DNA of 64,000 nt. Origin: Thermocrispum agreste DSM 44070. Lineage in GTDB: Bacteria; Actinomycetota; Actinomycetes; Mycobacteriales; Pseudonocardiaceae. A program made the position numbers and the translations under genes. The stretch's first letter is position 1; each line of letters opens with the position of its first letter. Shown here piece by piece: positions 33,905 through 45,125 of the stretch. The notes under the pieces were generated by a model. The model was not told where the DNA came from. It saw only the letters and a program-made list of their open reading frames with translations, and did no database searches. The stretch is from contig NZ_KE386603.1 in NCBI RefSeq assembly GCF_000427905.1, positions 491,332 through 555,331 of the forward strand, in the 5' to 3' direction.

Positions 33905-33910
33905 TACACT
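33905..33910 (+). promoter_or_regulatory. -10 box of argS, leaderless arrangement
   Basis: TACACT is separated by six bases from the argS GTG (33917), and no ribosome site lies between. Transcription would start at or next to the start codon. Confidence 0.5.
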
Positions 33911-33916
33911 CTGCGA

Positions 33917-35581
33917 GTGACTCCCGCAGTACTTGCCGACCTGGTTCGTTCCACCGCGTCCGCGGTTCTGACCGAACGCGGGCTGGACACCGCGGTGCTG
34001 CCCGAGCGGGTCACCGTGGAGCGCCCGCGTCATCCCGAGCACGGCGACTACGCGACCAACCTCGCGCTGCAGATCGGCAAGCGGGTCGGCATGGCGCCCC
34101 GCGACCTGGCCAAGGCGATCGCCGACCGGCTCGCCGAAGCCGACGGCGTGGCCTCCGCCGAGGTGGCCGGGCCCGGCTTCCTCAACGTCCGACTGGCCGC
34201 CGCGGCGCAGGGCGAGCTGGTGCGCCGGGTGCTGACCGCGGGCGAGCGCTACGGGCACGGCGACGCGTTCGCGGGGGTGTCGATCAACCTGGAGTTCGTC
34301 TCCGCCAACCCGACCGGCCCGCTGCACCTCGGCGGCACGCGCTGGGCCGCCGTCGGTGACGTGCTCGGCCGGGTGCTCGCCGCCCAGGGCGCCAAGGTCA
34401 CGCGGGAGTACTACTTCAACGACGCCGGTGCGCAGATCGACCGGTTCGTCGCGTCGCTGGTGGCCGCCGCCAAGGGCGAGCCGACGCCGGAGGACGGCTA
34501 CGCGGGCGCCTACATCGCCGAGCTGGCCGCCGAGGTGCTCCGCCAGGAGCCGGACGTGCTGAGCCTGCCGGACGAGCAGCGGGACGAGACGTTCCGCAGG
34601 CTCGGCGTGCAGCTGATGTTCGACGAGATCAAGCGCAGCCTGCACGAGTTCGGCACCGACTTCGACGTGTTCTTCCACGAGGACTCGCTGCACCGCTCCG
34701 GCGCGGTGGCCGCGGTGGTGGACCGGCTGAAGTCGTCCAACCTGCTGTACCACGCCGACGGGGCGTGGTGGATCCGGTCCAGCGAGTTCGGCGACGACAA
34801 GGACCGGGTGGTGATCAAAAGCGACGGAGCACCCGCCTACATCGCCGCCGACATCGCCTACCTGGAGAACAAGCTGTCCCGCGGATTCGACCTGTGCATC
34901 TACATGCTGGGCGCGGACCACCACGGCTACGTCGGGCGGCTGAAGGCGGCGGCGTCCGCGCTGGGCAGCGACCCGGACGTGGTCGAGGTGATGATCGGCC
35001 AGATGGTCAACCTGGTCTCCGGGGGCCAGCCGGTGCGGATGAGCAAGCGCGCGGGCACCGTGGTGACGATGGACGACCTGGTCGGTGCGGTCGGGGTGGA
35101 CGCCGCGCGCTACGAGCTGACCAGGTACTCGGTCGATTCCCCCATCGACATCGACCTCGACCTGCTGCGCAAGCACAGCAACGAGAACCCGGTCTATTAC
35201 GTGCAGTACGCGCACGCCCGGCTGGCGTCGCTGCTGCGCAACGCCGCCGAGCTGGGCATCGAGCTGGCCGAGCACGCCGAAGGCGTCGATCTGGGTTTGC
35301 TGGATCACCCGCGGGAGGGTGACCTCATCAGGACCATCGGGGAATTCCCTACCGTGGTGAGGCGGGCCGCCGAGCTGCGCGAACCGCACCGGATCGCCCG
35401 CTACCTGGAAGAACTGGCCAGCGCGTACCACAAGTTCTACGACGCGTGCCGGGTGCTCCCGCAGGGCGACGAGCCGGCGACCCCGCTGACCGCCGCCCGG
35501 CTCGCCCTGTGCGCCGCGGCGCGCCAGGTGCTGGCCAACGGCCTCGGTTTGCTCGGCGTCAGCGCCCCGGAACGGATGTAA
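33917..35581 (+). CDS. argS: Arginyl-tRNA synthetase
   Basis: Class Ia enzyme charging tRNA-Arg with arginine, 554 aa. It shows the N-terminal ArgS domain ([20 protein letters not shown]), the HIGH-type motif in [18 protein letters not shown], and the C-terminal DALR anticodon-binding domain ([17 protein letters not shown] onward). Codons upstream of 33917 lack coding bias and the GTG there matches the family start. It opens the conserved block argS-lysA-hom-thrC-thrB known from mycobacteria and precedes lysA by 7 bp. Confidence 0.97.
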   Translation: MTPAVLADLVRSTASAVLTERGLDTAVLPERVTVERPRHPEHGDYATNLALQIGKRVGMAPRDLAKAIADRLAEADGVASAEVAGPGFLNVRLAAAAQGELVRRVLTAGERYGHGDAFAGVSINLEFVSANPTGPLHLGGTRWAAVGDVLGRVLAAQGAKVTREYYFNDAGAQIDRFVASLVAAAKGEPTPEDGYAGAYIAELAAEVLRQEPDVLSLPDEQRDETFRRLGVQLMFDEIKRSLHEFGTDFDVFFHEDSLHRSGAVAAVVDRLKSSNLLYHADGAWWIRSSEFGDDKDRVVIKSDGAPAYIAADIAYLENKLSRGFDLCIYMLGADHHGYVGRLKAAASALGSDPDVVEVMIGQMVNLVSGGQPVRMSKRAGTVVTMDDLVGAVGVDAARYELTRYSVDSPIDIDLDLLRKHSNENPVYYVQYAHARLASLLRNAAELGIELAEHAEGVDLGLLDHPREGDLIRTIGEFPTVVRRAAELREPHRIARYLEELASAYHKFYDACRVLPQGDEPATPLTAARLALCAAARQVLANGLGLLGVSAPERM

Positions 35582-35588
35582 GGAAGTC

Positions 35589-37028
35589 ATGGCACACCCC
35601 GCAGGACCTCGGCACGCCGAGGTGTACCGGCACGCCGACACGGCGGGCGTACGCCCGGCCACCACCGACGAGCTGGACCGGCTGTATCCGAAGGTCTGGC
35701 CGCGCAACACCTACCGCGCGCCGGACGGCGTGGTCCGCATCGCCGGTGTCGACGTGCGCGATCTCGCCAAGGAGTACGGCACCCCGCTGTTCGTGGTCGA
35801 CGAAGCCGACTTCAAGTCACGCTGCGCCGAATACGCCGAGGCGTTCGAGGACCCGGCGTTGGTGCACTACGCGGCCAAGGCGTTCCTGTGCATCGAGGTG
35901 GCCAAGTGGGTCGCCGAACGCGGGCTGTCGCTGGACGTGTGCAGCGGCGGCGAGCTGGCCATCGCGTTGCGGGCGGGCTTCCCGCCGGAGCGCATCGCCA
36001 TGCACGGCAACAACAAGTCGGTCGACGAGCTGCGTGCCGCGGTGCAGGCAGGGGTCGGCACGATCGTGCTGGACTCGTTCCACGAGATCGCCCGGCTGCA
36101 GGCCATCGCGTCCGAAGCGGGCGTGGTGCAGGACGTGCTGGTGCGTGCCACGGTCGGCGTGGAGGCGCACACCCACGAGTTCATCGCCACCGCGCACGAG
36201 GACCAGAAGTTCGGCTTCTCGCTGCAGGCCGGTGACGCCGCGGAGGCGGTGCGCAGGGTGCTGGCGGCCGATGCGCTGCGGCTGCGCGGCCTGCACAGCC
36301 ACATCGGCTCGCAGATCTTCGACACCGACGGGTTCGAAGTCGCCGCCAGGCGGGTCGTCGGGCTGATGGCCGAGCTGCGCAAGGAGCACGGCGACGAGAT
36401 CCTCGAGCAGCTCGAGTTGATCGACCTCGGCGGCGGCTTCGGGGTCGCCTACACCGACCGGGACAACCCGCCGCCCGCCGCCCAGATGGTCACCCAGCTG
36501 CGCACCATCGTGGAGCGCGAGTGCCAGTACGCGGGCCTGCCGGTGCCGCGCATCGCCTGCGAACCTGGCCGGGCCATCGCCGCGCCGGGCACCGTCACGC
36601 TTTACGAGGTCGGCACCATCAAGGACGTCGTCATCGGCGACAACCAGACCCGGCGGTACGTCAGCGTCGACGGCGGCATGAGCGACAACATCCGCACCGC
36701 GCTCTACGACGCGGTCTACGACTGTCGGCTGGTCTCCCGGTCCAGCGGCGACGGCGTGGACGGTGAGGCGGAGGCGGTGCTGTGCCGGGTGGTGGGCAAG
36801 CACTGCGAATCGGGTGACATCGTGGTGCGGGACTGCTGGCTGCCGGACAACCTGGCGCCGGGTGACCTGGTGGCGGTGGCCGCCACCGGGGCGTACTGCT
36901 ACTCGATGGCCAGCAGCTACAACCGGCTGCCCAGGCCCGCGGTGGTGGCGGTGCGCAACGGCAGCGCGCGGCTGCTGCTGCGCCGAGAGACGGTGGACGA
37001 CATGCTTCGCCTGGAGGCTCAGCCATGA
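35589..37028 (+). CDS. lysA: Diaminopimelate decarboxylase
   Basis: Converts meso-diaminopimelate to lysine, the last step of lysine synthesis; 479 aa. PLP-binding Lys97 lies in [17 protein letters not shown] and [12 protein letters not shown] bind phosphate, and [10 protein letters not shown] and CESGDIV belong to the substrate site. It is longer at the N-terminus than E. coli LysA, as usual in actinobacteria. ATG follows AAGGAAG after the argS stop. It overlaps hom by ATGA, linking lysine and threonine branches in one operon. Confidence 0.97.
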   Translation: MAHPAGPRHAEVYRHADTAGVRPATTDELDRLYPKVWPRNTYRAPDGVVRIAGVDVRDLAKEYGTPLFVVDEADFKSRCAEYAEAFEDPALVHYAAKAFLCIEVAKWVAERGLSLDVCSGGELAIALRAGFPPERIAMHGNNKSVDELRAAVQAGVGTIVLDSFHEIARLQAIASEAGVVQDVLVRATVGVEAHTHEFIATAHEDQKFGFSLQAGDAAEAVRRVLAADALRLRGLHSHIGSQIFDTDGFEVAARRVVGLMAELRKEHGDEILEQLELIDLGGGFGVAYTDRDNPPPAAQMVTQLRTIVERECQYAGLPVPRIACEPGRAIAAPGTVTLYEVGTIKDVVIGDNQTRRYVSVDGGMSDNIRTALYDAVYDCRLVSRSSGDGVDGEAEAVLCRVVGKHCESGDIVVRDCWLPDNLAPGDLVAVAATGAYCYSMASSYNRLPRPAVVAVRNGSARLLLRRETVDDMLRLEAQP

Positions 37029-38329
37029 GTGCGAACAAGCCGGTCAGGGTCGCCCTGCTCGGGTGCGGCACGGTCGGCGGGGAAGTGGCCCGGCTGCTCG
37101 ACGAGCAGTCCGCCGAGCTGGCCGCCCGAGTCGGTGCGCCGATCGAACTGGCGGGCATCGCGGTGCGCAGGCCGGACAAGCACCCGGAAGTACCTGCGGA
37201 CCTGCTCACCGACGATGCGCAGGCGCTGGTGGACTCCGACGTCGACGTGGTCGTCGAGCTGATCGGCGGCATCGAGCCGGTGCGCACGTGGTTGTTGTCC
37301 GCGCTCCGGCAGGGCAAGTCGGTGGTCACGGCGAACAAGGCGCTGCTGGCCGACAGCTCGGCCGACCTGGCCGAGGCGGCCGACGCCACCGGCGCGGACC
37401 TCTACTTCGAGGCGGCCGTGGCCGGGGCGATCCCGCTGCTGCGGCCGCTGCGCGAGTCGCTGGCAGGCGACCGCATCACCAGGGTGATGGGCATCGTCAA
37501 CGGCACGACCAACTTCATCCTGTCCGCGATGGACGCCACGGGCGCCAGCTACGCCGAGACGCTGGAGGAGGCCGTCCGCCTCGGCTACGCCGAAGCGGAC
37601 CCGACGGCCGACGTGGACGGCTACGACGCGGCGGCGAAGGCGGCCATCCTGGCCTCGCTGGCCTTCCACACCCGGGTGACCGCCGCGGACGTGCATCGCG
37701 AGGGCATCGCCGACATCACCGCCACCGACATCGCGGCCGCGAAAGCACAGGGGCGCACGGTGAAACTGCTGGCCATCTGCGAGCGGGTGGTCGACCCGGT
37801 GGACGGCTCGGAGTCGGTGTCCGCCCGGGTGTACCCGGCGATGATCCCGCGCACGCATCAGCTGGCCGGGGTCGGCGACGCGTTCAACGCGGTCTACGTG
37901 GAGGCCGACGCCGCGGGCGAGCTGATGTTCTTCGGTCAGGGCGCCGGCGGTGCCCCGACCGCGTCGGCGGTGCTCGGCGACCTGGTGGCGGTGGCGCGCA
38001 ACCGGGTGCTCGGCAGCCGCGGGCCGCGCGAGTCGGCGCATGCCCAGCTGCCGATCCGGCCGATGGCCGACACGCCGACCAGGTACCACGTCAGCCTGGC
38101 GGTGCAGGACAAGCCGGGTGTGCTGGCCCAGGTGGCGCAGGTGTTCGCCGAACACGACGTCAGCATCGCCACGGTCCAGCAGCGGGACGCCGACGACACG
38201 GCGAGCCTGGTGATCGTCACGCACACGGCCACCGACGCGGCGCTGCGGGCCACGGTGCGGGACATCGAGCAGCTGCCCGTGGTGCACGAGGTGATCAGCG
38301 TGATGCGGGTCGAAGGTGAGGATGCATGA
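37025..38329 (+). CDS. hom: Homoserine dehydrogenase
   Basis: Reduces aspartate semialdehyde to homoserine, the branch point towards threonine and methionine; 434 aa. The N-terminal NAD(P) motif is [11 protein letters not shown]; the catalytic region includes [11 protein letters not shown] and [21 protein letters not shown]-terminal ACT domain (about residues 355-434, [20 protein letters not shown]) probably mediates threonine feedback control. It overlaps lysA and thrC by ATGA on both sides. Confidence 0.97.
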   Translation: MSANKPVRVALLGCGTVGGEVARLLDEQSAELAARVGAPIELAGIAVRRPDKHPEVPADLLTDDAQALVDSDVDVVVELIGGIEPVRTWLLSALRQGKSVVTANKALLADSSADLAEAADATGADLYFEAAVAGAIPLLRPLRESLAGDRITRVMGIVNGTTNFILSAMDATGASYAETLEEAVRLGYAEADPTADVDGYDAAAKAAILASLAFHTRVTAADVHREGIADITATDIAAAKAQGRTVKLLAICERVVDPVDGSESVSARVYPAMIPRTHQLAGVGDAFNAVYVEADAAGELMFFGQGAGGAPTASAVLGDLVAVARNRVLGSRGPRESAHAQLPIRPMADTPTRYHVSLAVQDKPGVLAQVAQVFAEHDVSIATVQQRDADDTASLVIVTHTATDAALRATVRDIEQLPVVHEVISVMRVEGEDA

Positions 38330-39393
38330 GCGCGCTGGGCATCATCGCGGCCTACCGGGACCGGATCACCGTCCCGGACGGCGCGGAGATCGTCACGCTT
38401 GGCGAGGGCGGCACACCGCTGGTGCCCGCCCGGCACGTCAGCGAGCTGACCGGGTGTGAGGTGTACCTGAAGGTCGAGGGCCTGAACCCGACCGGGTCGT
38501 TCAAGGACCGCGGGATGACCGTGGCCATCACGCACGCGCTGGCCAGCGGCACGCAGGCGGTGCTGTGCGCGTCCACCGGCAACACGTCCGCCTCGGCCGC
38601 TGCCTACGCCGCGCGCGCCGGCCTGACCTGTGCGGTGCTGGTGCCGCAGGGCAAGATCGCCATGGGCAAGCTGGCCCAGGCGGTGCTGCACGGGGCGAAG
38701 ATCCTGCAGATCGACGGCAACTTCGACGACTGCCTGGAGCTGGCGGCGAAGACCACCGCCGAGCACCCGATCATGCTGGTGAACTCGGTCAACCCGGTGC
38801 GGCTGATCGGGCAGAAGACCGCGGCGTGGGAGATCTGCGACGTGCTCGGCCGGGCGCCGGATGTGCACTGCCTGCCGGTCGGCAACGCCGGGAACATCAC
38901 CGCCTACTGGGCAGGCTACACCGAGTACGCCAAGGACGGTGTGGTCACCAGCACCCCGCGGATGTTCGGGTTCCAGGCGGCCGGGGCCGCGCCGCTGGTG
39001 CGCGGCGAGCCGGTGTCCAACCCGGACACCGTGGCGACCGCCATCCGGGTGGGCAGCCCGGCGTCGTGGGCGGGCGCGGTGGCCGCGCGCGACGAGTCCG
39101 GCGGCCTGTTCGAGGCGGTCACCGACGAGGAGATCCTGGCCGCCTACCGGATGCTGGCCACCAAGGAAGGCGTGTTCGTCGAGCCGGCGTCGGCCACCGG
39201 TGTGGCCGGATTGCTGAAGGTGGCCGAGCAGGGGCGGCTCCCGCGCGGATCGCTGGTGGTGTGCACGGTCACCGGGCACGGCCTGAAGGACCCGGACACC
39301 GCGCTGACCGGCTGGACGGGTACCGGGGCGGCTCGCGTCGAGGCGCTGCCGGTGGACGCCGACGCCGTCGCGGAAGCGCTGGGACTGTCGTGA
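38326..39393 (+). CDS. thrC: Threonine synthase
   Basis: PLP enzyme forming threonine from O-phosphohomoserine; 355 aa, the short actinobacterial type. PLP Lys60 is in [29 protein letters not shown] and the Gly-rich [12 protein letters not shown] bind cofactor phosphate. The ATG lies in the hom stop and the stop overlaps the thrB GTG (GTGA), so hom-thrC-thrB are translationally coupled. Confidence 0.97.
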   Translation: MSALGIIAAYRDRITVPDGAEIVTLGEGGTPLVPARHVSELTGCEVYLKVEGLNPTGSFKDRGMTVAITHALASGTQAVLCASTGNTSASAAAYAARAGLTCAVLVPQGKIAMGKLAQAVLHGAKILQIDGNFDDCLELAAKTTAEHPIMLVNSVNPVRLIGQKTAAWEICDVLGRAPDVHCLPVGNAGNITAYWAGYTEYAKDGVVTSTPRMFGFQAAGAAPLVRGEPVSNPDTVATAIRVGSPASWAGAVAARDESGGLFEAVTDEEILAAYRMLATKEGVFVEPASATGVAGLLKVAEQGRLPRGSLVVCTVTGHGLKDPDTALTGWTGTGAARVEALPVDADAVAEALGLS

Positions 39394-40274
39394 CCGCGGT
39401 CAGGGTGCGGGTGCCCGCGTCCACCGCCAACCTCGGATCGGGCTTCGACACGATGGGAATGGCGCTGGCGCTCTACGACGTGGTCGAGGCCGAGATCGTC
39501 GACGACGGCCTGGCGGTGGACATCGTCGACACCGGCGCCGGCGGGGTGGACGCGCTCCCGCGCGACGAGAGCCACCTGGTGGTCCGTGCCGTGCGGCACA
39601 CCGCGGACAGGATCGGGCTGAAGATCCCCGGGCTGCGGCTGACCTGCGCCAACGCCATCCCGCACGCGCGCGGCCTCGGCTCGTCCGCCGCGGCCGTGGT
39701 GGCCGGTGCGGCGGCCGCCTACGGCTTGGCGGGCAGGCCGCTGGACCGGGACGCGGTGCTGCAGCTGGCCGCCGGGTTCGAGGGACATGCGGACAACGCG
39801 GGCGCCAGCCTGCTCGGCGGAGTGGTGATCACCTGGATGGAGGGCGCCAGGTGGCAGGCCGCCCGGCTGGAGCCGCACCCGCAGGTGCGGCCGGTGATCG
39901 CCATCGCCGAGGAGAAGTCCTCCACCGCGGCCACCCGTGGCCTGCTGCCGGAGACGGTCCCGCACGCCGACGCCGCGCACGCCGCGGCTCGGGCGGCGCT
40001 CGGGGTGCACGCGCTCACCACCGATCCGAGCCTGCTGCTGCCCGGCACCGAGGACCGCTTGCACCAGCAGTACCGGGCGCCCGCCTACCCCAGGACGGCC
40101 GCGCTGGTCCAGCGGTTGCGAGAGCGGGGCGTGGCCGCCGCGGTGAGCGGTGCCGGGCCGTCGGTGCTGGCGCTGACCAGCGACGGCAGGCTGCCGGACG
40201 ACGTGGACACCGAAGGCTTCCGGATCAAGGAGCTGCCGGTGGACATGGGCGGCGTGACCGTCGCGGCGGCGTGA
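39390..40274 (+). CDS. thrB: Homoserine kinase
   Basis: GHMP-family kinase phosphorylating homoserine, 294 aa. Motif 1 is [16 protein letters not shown], the ATP-binding loop is [15 protein letters not shown], and motif 3 is [18 protein letters not shown] at 39390 overlaps the thrC stop. Last gene of the lysine/threonine operon; a 478-bp gap with the rho promoter follows. Confidence 0.96.
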   Translation: MTAVRVRVPASTANLGSGFDTMGMALALYDVVEAEIVDDGLAVDIVDTGAGGVDALPRDESHLVVRAVRHTADRIGLKIPGLRLTCANAIPHARGLGSSAAAVVAGAAAAYGLAGRPLDRDAVLQLAAGFEGHADNAGASLLGGVVITWMEGARWQAARLEPHPQVRPVIAIAEEKSSTAATRGLLPETVPHADAAHAAARAALGVHALTTDPSLLLPGTEDRLHQQYRAPAYPRTAALVQRLRERGVAAAVSGAGPSVLALTSDGRLPDDVDTEGFRIKELPVDMGGVTVAAA

Positions 40275-40379
40275 GCGGGGCCCGAGCGGGCACCGAGCAC
40301 GGCCGACGGACGTGTTGCTCACCGGTGACCGCGGGCAGGAACATCACCAGGTCGGGAACAACTCACCGGGGGGTGGTTG

Positions 40380-40408
40380 TTGCACCGAGTGAAGGGGCAG
40401 TCTAGGCT
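40380..40408 (+). promoter_or_regulatory. Promoter of rho
   Basis: TTGCAC (40380-40385) and TAGGCT (40403-40408) are separated by 17 bp, the best sigma-70-type promoter I see in the window. Transcription from about 40415 would give rho a leader of about 340 nt (40415-40752). Long rho leaders are known in other bacteria to be targets of Rho autoregulation. No other gene is seen in 40275-40752. Confidence 0.65.
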
Positions 40409-40752
40409 CAGAGGCGTTCGATCACCGTGCGCGCTCATGCCGCACCAGGTGTAAGCCTCTGGTTTTCTGCCGGAGTACATCATCTGTTTCATCCGCGTCC
40501 GTTCGAATATCGGGCTCGGTGACAGTCATCCGGTGCGGATGTCGTCACGCGGTGGCCGTTCTCGGCTCGTCCCAGCGGGGGACGGGCACATCCAGTGCGT
40601 GCGCCGCCGCAGCGATGTTTTATCTCTGCCGGCCGTTCGCACGGGGGGTGCATGGGCTTGCCCCGTGAGTTACAGATCGCTTTCGGCGCCTTCGGCGCGG
40701 GTGGCGTTTGCATCGGTGTCCACCACGCGGGCATCGGTCAGGAAGGACATGC

Positions 40753-42735
40753 GTGAGCAACACCGATCTTCTCAGCGGTGACGCGGAGAATCAGACTTCA
40801 TCTTCGCAATCTTCATCTTCGGGGAGCGACAACGTGACGGTCGAGACCGCACCGCAGGCCAGTGGCGAGGCGCCCGCGGCGCCCAAGAAGCGTTCTGGCG
40901 GGCTGTCCAGCATGGTGATCGCGGAACTGCGACAGCTCGCCGGAGAGCTGGGCATCACCGGCATCTCGGGTATGCGGAAAGGGGAGCTGATCGCCGCCAT
41001 CCGCGAGCGGCAGGGCACCCCGGCGCGCACCCGCAAGACCGCCAAGCAGGACGAAACGCTGCCACTGGACGGTGTCGACGGAAAGCCGGAAGGCACGGCG
41101 AAGGAGGGCGGGCAGCAGGAGCGCAAGCCCGAGCAGCAGGCCGCCGCCGATCCGGCGCAGCAGGGCGCTGCGCAGCAGGAGCAGGCGCAGCAGCAGGAGG
41201 CCAAGCAGCAGGAGGCGAAGCAGACGCGCCGCCGCCGCTCGTCGCGGCAGCAGGCGTCCGCCGACCAGCCGCAGCAGCAGGAGGCGCAGCAGCCGGCGGC
41301 GGCAGACCAGCAGGAGCAGCAGGCGGCTGCATCCGGCGACCAGGGCAGCGCCGACCAAGGCGCAGGCACGGCGGAGCGCGCCGAGCAAGGCGGCAAGGGT
41401 CAGGGCCAGCAGCAGGAGCAGGCGGTCAGGTCCGGCGAGCAGGGCAACCGCCAGAACGACCAGAACAACCGGCAGGGCGACGACGACCGTGGCAGCCGGC
41501 GCAGCCGCCGGTCGCGCGACCGGCGCCGCCGCAACCGGAACAGCGATTCGGGCAGCGGCGGTGACGCCGAGATCCGCGAGGACGACGTGCTGCTGCCGGT
41601 CGCCGGGATCGTCGACCTGCTGGACAACTACGCGTTCGTGCGCACCTCCGGTTACCTGCCGGGGCCGAACGACGTGTACGTGTCCATGTCGCTGGTGCGC
41701 AAGTACGGCCTGCGGCGCGGGGACGCCATCACCGGTGTGGTGCGGCAGCCGCGCGAGGGCGAGCAGCAGCGGCAGAAGTTCAACCCGCTGGTGCGGGTGG
41801 ACGCCATCAACGGTCTGGACCCGGAGAAGGCCAAGAACCGGCCGGAGTTCCACAAGCTGACTCCGCTGTACCCGAACGAGCGGCTGCGCCTGGAGACCGA
41901 GCCGCACAAGCTGACCACCAGGGTGATCGACCTGATCATGCCGGTCGGCAAGGGCCAGCGGGCGCTGATCGTGTCCCCGCCCAAGGCGGGCAAGACGACG
42001 ATCCTGCAGGACATCGCCAACGCCATCACCACCAACAACCCGGAGTGCTGGCTGATGGTGGTGCTGGTGGACGAGCGGCCGGAAGAGGTCACCGACATGC
42101 AGCGGAACGTCAAGGGCGAGGTGATCGCCTCGACGTTCGACCGCCCGCCGTCGGACCACACCTCGGTGGCCGAGCTGTCCATCGAGCGGGCCAAGCGGCT
42201 CACCGAGCTGGGCCACGACGTGGTGGTGTTGCTGGACTCGATCACCCGTCTCGGCCGGGCGTACAACCTGGCCGCGCCGGCCAGCGGCCGCATCCTGTCC
42301 GGTGGTGTCGACTCCACCGCGCTGTACCCGCCGAAGCGCTTCCTCGGCGCCGCGCGCAACATCGAGAACGGCGGTTCGCTGACCATCTTCGCCACGGCGA
42401 TGGTGGAGACCGGCTCGACCATGGACACGGTGATCTTCGAGGAGTTCAAGGGCACCGGCAACGCCGAGCTGAAGCTGGACCGCAAGATCGCCGAGCGGCG
42501 GGTCTTCCCCGCGGTGGACGTCAACCCGTCCGGTACCCGCAAGGAGGAGCTGCTGCTGTCGCCGGACGAGCTGGCGGTGACGGTCAAGCTGCACCGGGTG
42601 CTGCACGCCCTGGACTCGCAGCAGGCCATCGACCTGCTGCTGAGCAGGCTGCGCAAGACCAAGAACAACGCCGAGTTCCTGATGCAGGTGGCCAAGACCG
42701 CGCCGGACGGCAACGGCGTCAACGGCGGCGACTGA
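40753..42735 (+). CDS. rho: Transcription termination factor Rho
   Basis: Hexameric RNA helicase that ends transcription, 660 aa. An N-terminal SAP-like Rho_N helix bundle ([20 protein letters not shown]) is followed by a long disordered insert (about residues 100-275) made of Gln/Glu/Ala and then Arg/Asp/Asn tracts, typical of actinobacterial Rho but very Gln-rich here. The RNA-binding cold-shock-like domain is [20 protein letters not shown]; the ATPase domain has Walker [10 protein letters not shown] and Walker [15 protein letters not shown] at 40753 has GGAAGGA 5 nt upstream; an overlapping out-of-frame ATG at 40749 is rejected. Confidence 0.97.
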   Translation: MSNTDLLSGDAENQTSSSQSSSSGSDNVTVETAPQASGEAPAAPKKRSGGLSSMVIAELRQLAGELGITGISGMRKGELIAAIRERQGTPARTRKTAKQDETLPLDGVDGKPEGTAKEGGQQERKPEQQAAADPAQQGAAQQEQAQQQEAKQQEAKQTRRRRSSRQQASADQPQQQEAQQPAAADQQEQQAAASGDQGSADQGAGTAERAEQGGKGQGQQQEQAVRSGEQGNRQNDQNNRQGDDDRGSRRSRRSRDRRRRNRNSDSGSGGDAEIREDDVLLPVAGIVDLLDNYAFVRTSGYLPGPNDVYVSMSLVRKYGLRRGDAITGVVRQPREGEQQRQKFNPLVRVDAINGLDPEKAKNRPEFHKLTPLYPNERLRLETEPHKLTTRVIDLIMPVGKGQRALIVSPPKAGKTTILQDIANAITTNNPECWLMVVLVDERPEEVTDMQRNVKGEVIASTFDRPPSDHTSVAELSIERAKRLTELGHDVVVLLDSITRLGRAYNLAAPASGRILSGGVDSTALYPPKRFLGAARNIENGGSLTIFATAMVETGSTMDTVIFEEFKGTGNAELKLDRKIAERRVFPAVDVNPSGTRKEELLLSPDELAVTVKLHRVLHALDSQQAIDLLLSRLRKTKNNAEFLMQVAKTAPDGNGVNGGD

Positions 42736-42877
42736 GCGGGGCCGGACCGGGAATGCCCGCCGGGCGGGCCGCGTTGAGAGGCATGGCTGCCCGTCTGGCA
42801 GAATCGAGCAGCACGAGTCCGGTCCCGCTTCACCTCACCTGTCGGTCGAGGACCCGGGACCATCAAGAGAGGACACC

Positions 42878-43090
42878 ATGAAGAGCGGTATTCACCCCGA
42901 GTACGTGCCGACCCAGGTGGTCTGCAGCTGCGGCAACAGCTTCGTCACCCGCAGCACCAAGTCCACCGGTCACATCCACGTCGAGGTTTGCTCCAACTGC
43001 CACCCCTTCTACACCGGCAAGCAGAAGATCCTGGACACCGGTGGCCGGGTGGCCAAGTTCGAGGCCCGTTACGGCAAGCGCAAGAAGTAA
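42878..43090 (+). CDS. rpmE: Ribosomal protein bL31 (zinc-binding type)
   Basis: 70-aa large-subunit protein. Zinc ligands Cys16, Cys18, Cys38 and Cys41 are all present ([19 protein letters not shown]), so this is the C+ form that can also store zinc; a C- paralogue would be expected elsewhere under zinc control. ATG follows AGAGAGG. prfA begins at the very next base after the stop. Confidence 0.97.
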   Translation: MKSGIHPEYVPTQVVCSCGNSFVTRSTKSTGHIHVEVCSNCHPFYTGKQKILDTGGRVAKFEARYGKRKK

Positions 43091-44185
43091 TTGGACGCCT
43101 CGTCGCTGCAAGGCTTGCTCGACGAGTACGCCGAGCTGGAACGGCAACTCGCTGACCCAGCGGTGCACGCCGACGCCGCGCGTGCGCGCAAGCTGGGTCG
43201 GCGATACGCCGAACTGAAGCCGATCGTCACCACCTGCACCGAGCTGTCGTCGGCCCAGGACGACCTGGCCGCCGCGCGCGAGCTGGCGGCCGAGGACAAA
43301 AGCTTCGCCGACGAGGCCGAACAGCTGGCCAAGCGGGTGGAGCAGCTGGAGAACCGGCTCACCGAGCTACTGCTGCCCAGGGACCCGTACGACGCGTCGG
43401 ACGTGATCCTGGAGGTCAAGTCCGGCGAAGGCGGGGAGGAGTCCGCGCTGTTCGCGGGCGACCTGCTGCGCATGTATCTGCGCTACGCCGAGCGTCAGGG
43501 CTGGAAGGCCACGGTGCTCAACGCCACCGACACCGGGCTGGGCGGCTACAAGGACGTCACGCTGTCCATCAAGGGCAAGGGTGACGGCCCGGACGGGGTC
43601 TGGGCCCGGTTGAAGTACGAGGGCGGCGTGCACCGCGTGCAGCGCGTGCCGGTCACTGAGGCGCAGGGCCGTATCCACACCTCCGCGGCCGGTGTGCTGG
43701 TGTACCCGGAGCCGGAAGAGGTCACCGTCGAGATCGACCCGAACGACCTCAAGATCGACGTGTTCCGGTCGTCCGGGCCGGGCGGGCAGAGCGTGAACAC
43801 CACCGATTCCGCGGTGCGGGTCACCCACCTGCCCACCGGGCTGGTGGTGACCTGCCAGAACGAGAAGTCGCAGATCCAGAACCGGGCGCGAGCGATCCAG
43901 GTGCTGCAAGCCCGCCTGCAGGCCATGGCCGAGGAGGAGGCCGCGGCCAAGGCGGCCGACGCCCGTCGCTCGCAGGTGCGCACGGTCGACCGGTCGGAGC
44001 GGATCCGCACCTACAACTTCCCGGAGAACCGCATCTCGGACCACCGGGTCAACTACAAGGCCTACAACCTCGACCAGGTGCTGGACGGCGACCTGGACGC
44101 GGTGCTCGACGCACTGGCCGCCGCCGACCGGGCCGAGCGGCTGGCCGAACACGCCAAGGCGCAGGCCGAGCGGACCGGGGCGTGA
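43091..44185 (+). CDS. prfA: Peptide chain release factor 1
   Basis: Releases nascent protein at UAA and UAG; 364 aa, normal length. The GGQ motif is at residues 231-233 ([12 protein letters not shown]) and the codon-reading tripeptide PVT at 187-189, as in RF1 (PxT). An N-terminal coiled-coil domain (1 to about 100) is typical. TTG at 43091 directly abuts the rpmE stop, so translation is probably coupled. Its methylating partner prmC follows. Confidence 0.97.
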   Translation: MDASSLQGLLDEYAELERQLADPAVHADAARARKLGRRYAELKPIVTTCTELSSAQDDLAAARELAAEDKSFADEAEQLAKRVEQLENRLTELLLPRDPYDASDVILEVKSGEGGEESALFAGDLLRMYLRYAERQGWKATVLNATDTGLGGYKDVTLSIKGKGDGPDGVWARLKYEGGVHRVQRVPVTEAQGRIHTSAAGVLVYPEPEEVTVEIDPNDLKIDVFRSSGPGGQSVNTTDSAVRVTHLPTGLVVTCQNEKSQIQNRARAIQVLQARLQAMAEEEAAAKAADARRSQVRTVDRSERIRTYNFPENRISDHRVNYKAYNLDQVLDGDLDAVLDALAAADRAERLAEHAKAQAERTGA

Positions 44186-44234
44186 GCCTGCTCGCCCGCG
44201 GCGGTTCTTCCCTGCTCGGGCCGGTCTGCCCGGT

Positions 44235-44240
44235 TAGGCT
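44235..44240 (+). promoter_or_regulatory. -10 box of prmC, leaderless arrangement
   Basis: TAGGCT ends six bases before the GTG at 44247, and no ribosome site lies between. The -35 region is not recognisable. Confidence 0.5.
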
Positions 44241-44246
44241 GACGAC

Positions 44247-45122
44247 GTGAAGCGGCAACCGTTGCGGTTGGCCATCCTGGAGGCCATCCGGATTTTCGAG
44301 CAGGCGGGGGTGCCCTCCCCGCGGGTGGACGCCGAAGTGCTGGCGGCCCACGTGCTCGGGGTCGACCGCAGCAGGCTGCCGCTGATCCCGCTGGTCGATC
44401 CCCCGGTGATCGAGGCGCTGCGGGAGCTGGTCGAACAGCGCGCCAAGCGGGTGCCGCTGCAGCACCTGACCGGCGTGGCCACCATGGGCCCCGTCGACGT
44501 CGAGGTCGGTCCCGGGGTGTTCGTGCCGAGGCCGGAGACCGAGCTGATCCTGCAGTGGGGCCTGGAGCTGCTGAAGGGCCGGGAAGGCCCGGTGGTGATG
44601 GACCTGTGCACCGGGTCCGGCGCGCTCGCCCTGGCGATCCAGCACGAACGCCCGGACGCCCAGGTCTACGCGGTCGACAACGACCCGCAGGCGCTGGCGT
44701 GGGCCCGGCACAACGCGAACCGGCGCGCCGAGGCCGGTGACACGCCGATCAAGCTGTACTCCGGTGACGTGACCGATCCGCACCTGTTCAGCGAGCTGGA
44801 CGGCGTGGTCGACCTGGTCGTGTGCAATCCGCCGTACGTGCCGCGCAACGCCCAGCTGCCACCCGAGGTGGCCGAGCACGATCCGCCGCAAGCGGTGTTC
44901 GCCGACGACGGCGGCTTGGCCATCATCCGTCACGTGGTCGCCATCGCCGCCCGGCTGCTGGTACCCGGCGGCGGCGTCGCGATCGAGCACGACGACAGTC
45001 ACGGCGAAGCGGTGCCCGCGTTGCTGCGCAGCCGCCGTGTGCTCGGTGACGTGCGAGATCACAAGGATCTGGCCGGGCGGCCGCGCTTCGCCACGGCCGT
45101 GCGCGGCGCGCCGACCGAGTAG
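44247..45122 (+). CDS. prmC: Peptide chain release factor N5-glutamine methyltransferase
   Basis: Methylates the Gln of the GGQ motif of release factors; 291 aa. Residues about 113-195 form the SAM-binding core (VMDLCTGSGALALAI, VYAVDNDPQALAWA) ending in the catalytic NPPY at 194-197. N-terminal helices recognise the release factor. Position directly after prfA fits. It ends 3 bp before the convergent flavoprotein gene. Confidence 0.95.
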   Translation: MKRQPLRLAILEAIRIFEQAGVPSPRVDAEVLAAHVLGVDRSRLPLIPLVDPPVIEALRELVEQRAKRVPLQHLTGVATMGPVDVEVGPGVFVPRPETELILQWGLELLKGREGPVVMDLCTGSGALALAIQHERPDAQVYAVDNDPQALAWARHNANRRAEAGDTPIKLYSGDVTDPHLFSELDGVVDLVVCNPPYVPRNAQLPPEVAEHDPPQAVFADDGGLAIIRHVVAIAARLLVPGGGVAIEHDDSHGEAVPALLRSRRVLGDVRDHKDLAGRPRFATAVRGAPTE

Positions 45123-45125
45123 GCG

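Noticed and set aside
40749-40781. ATG at 40749 as the start of rho
   Set aside because: It is out of frame with rho and stops after ten codons; GTG 40753 has the well-spaced ribosome site.
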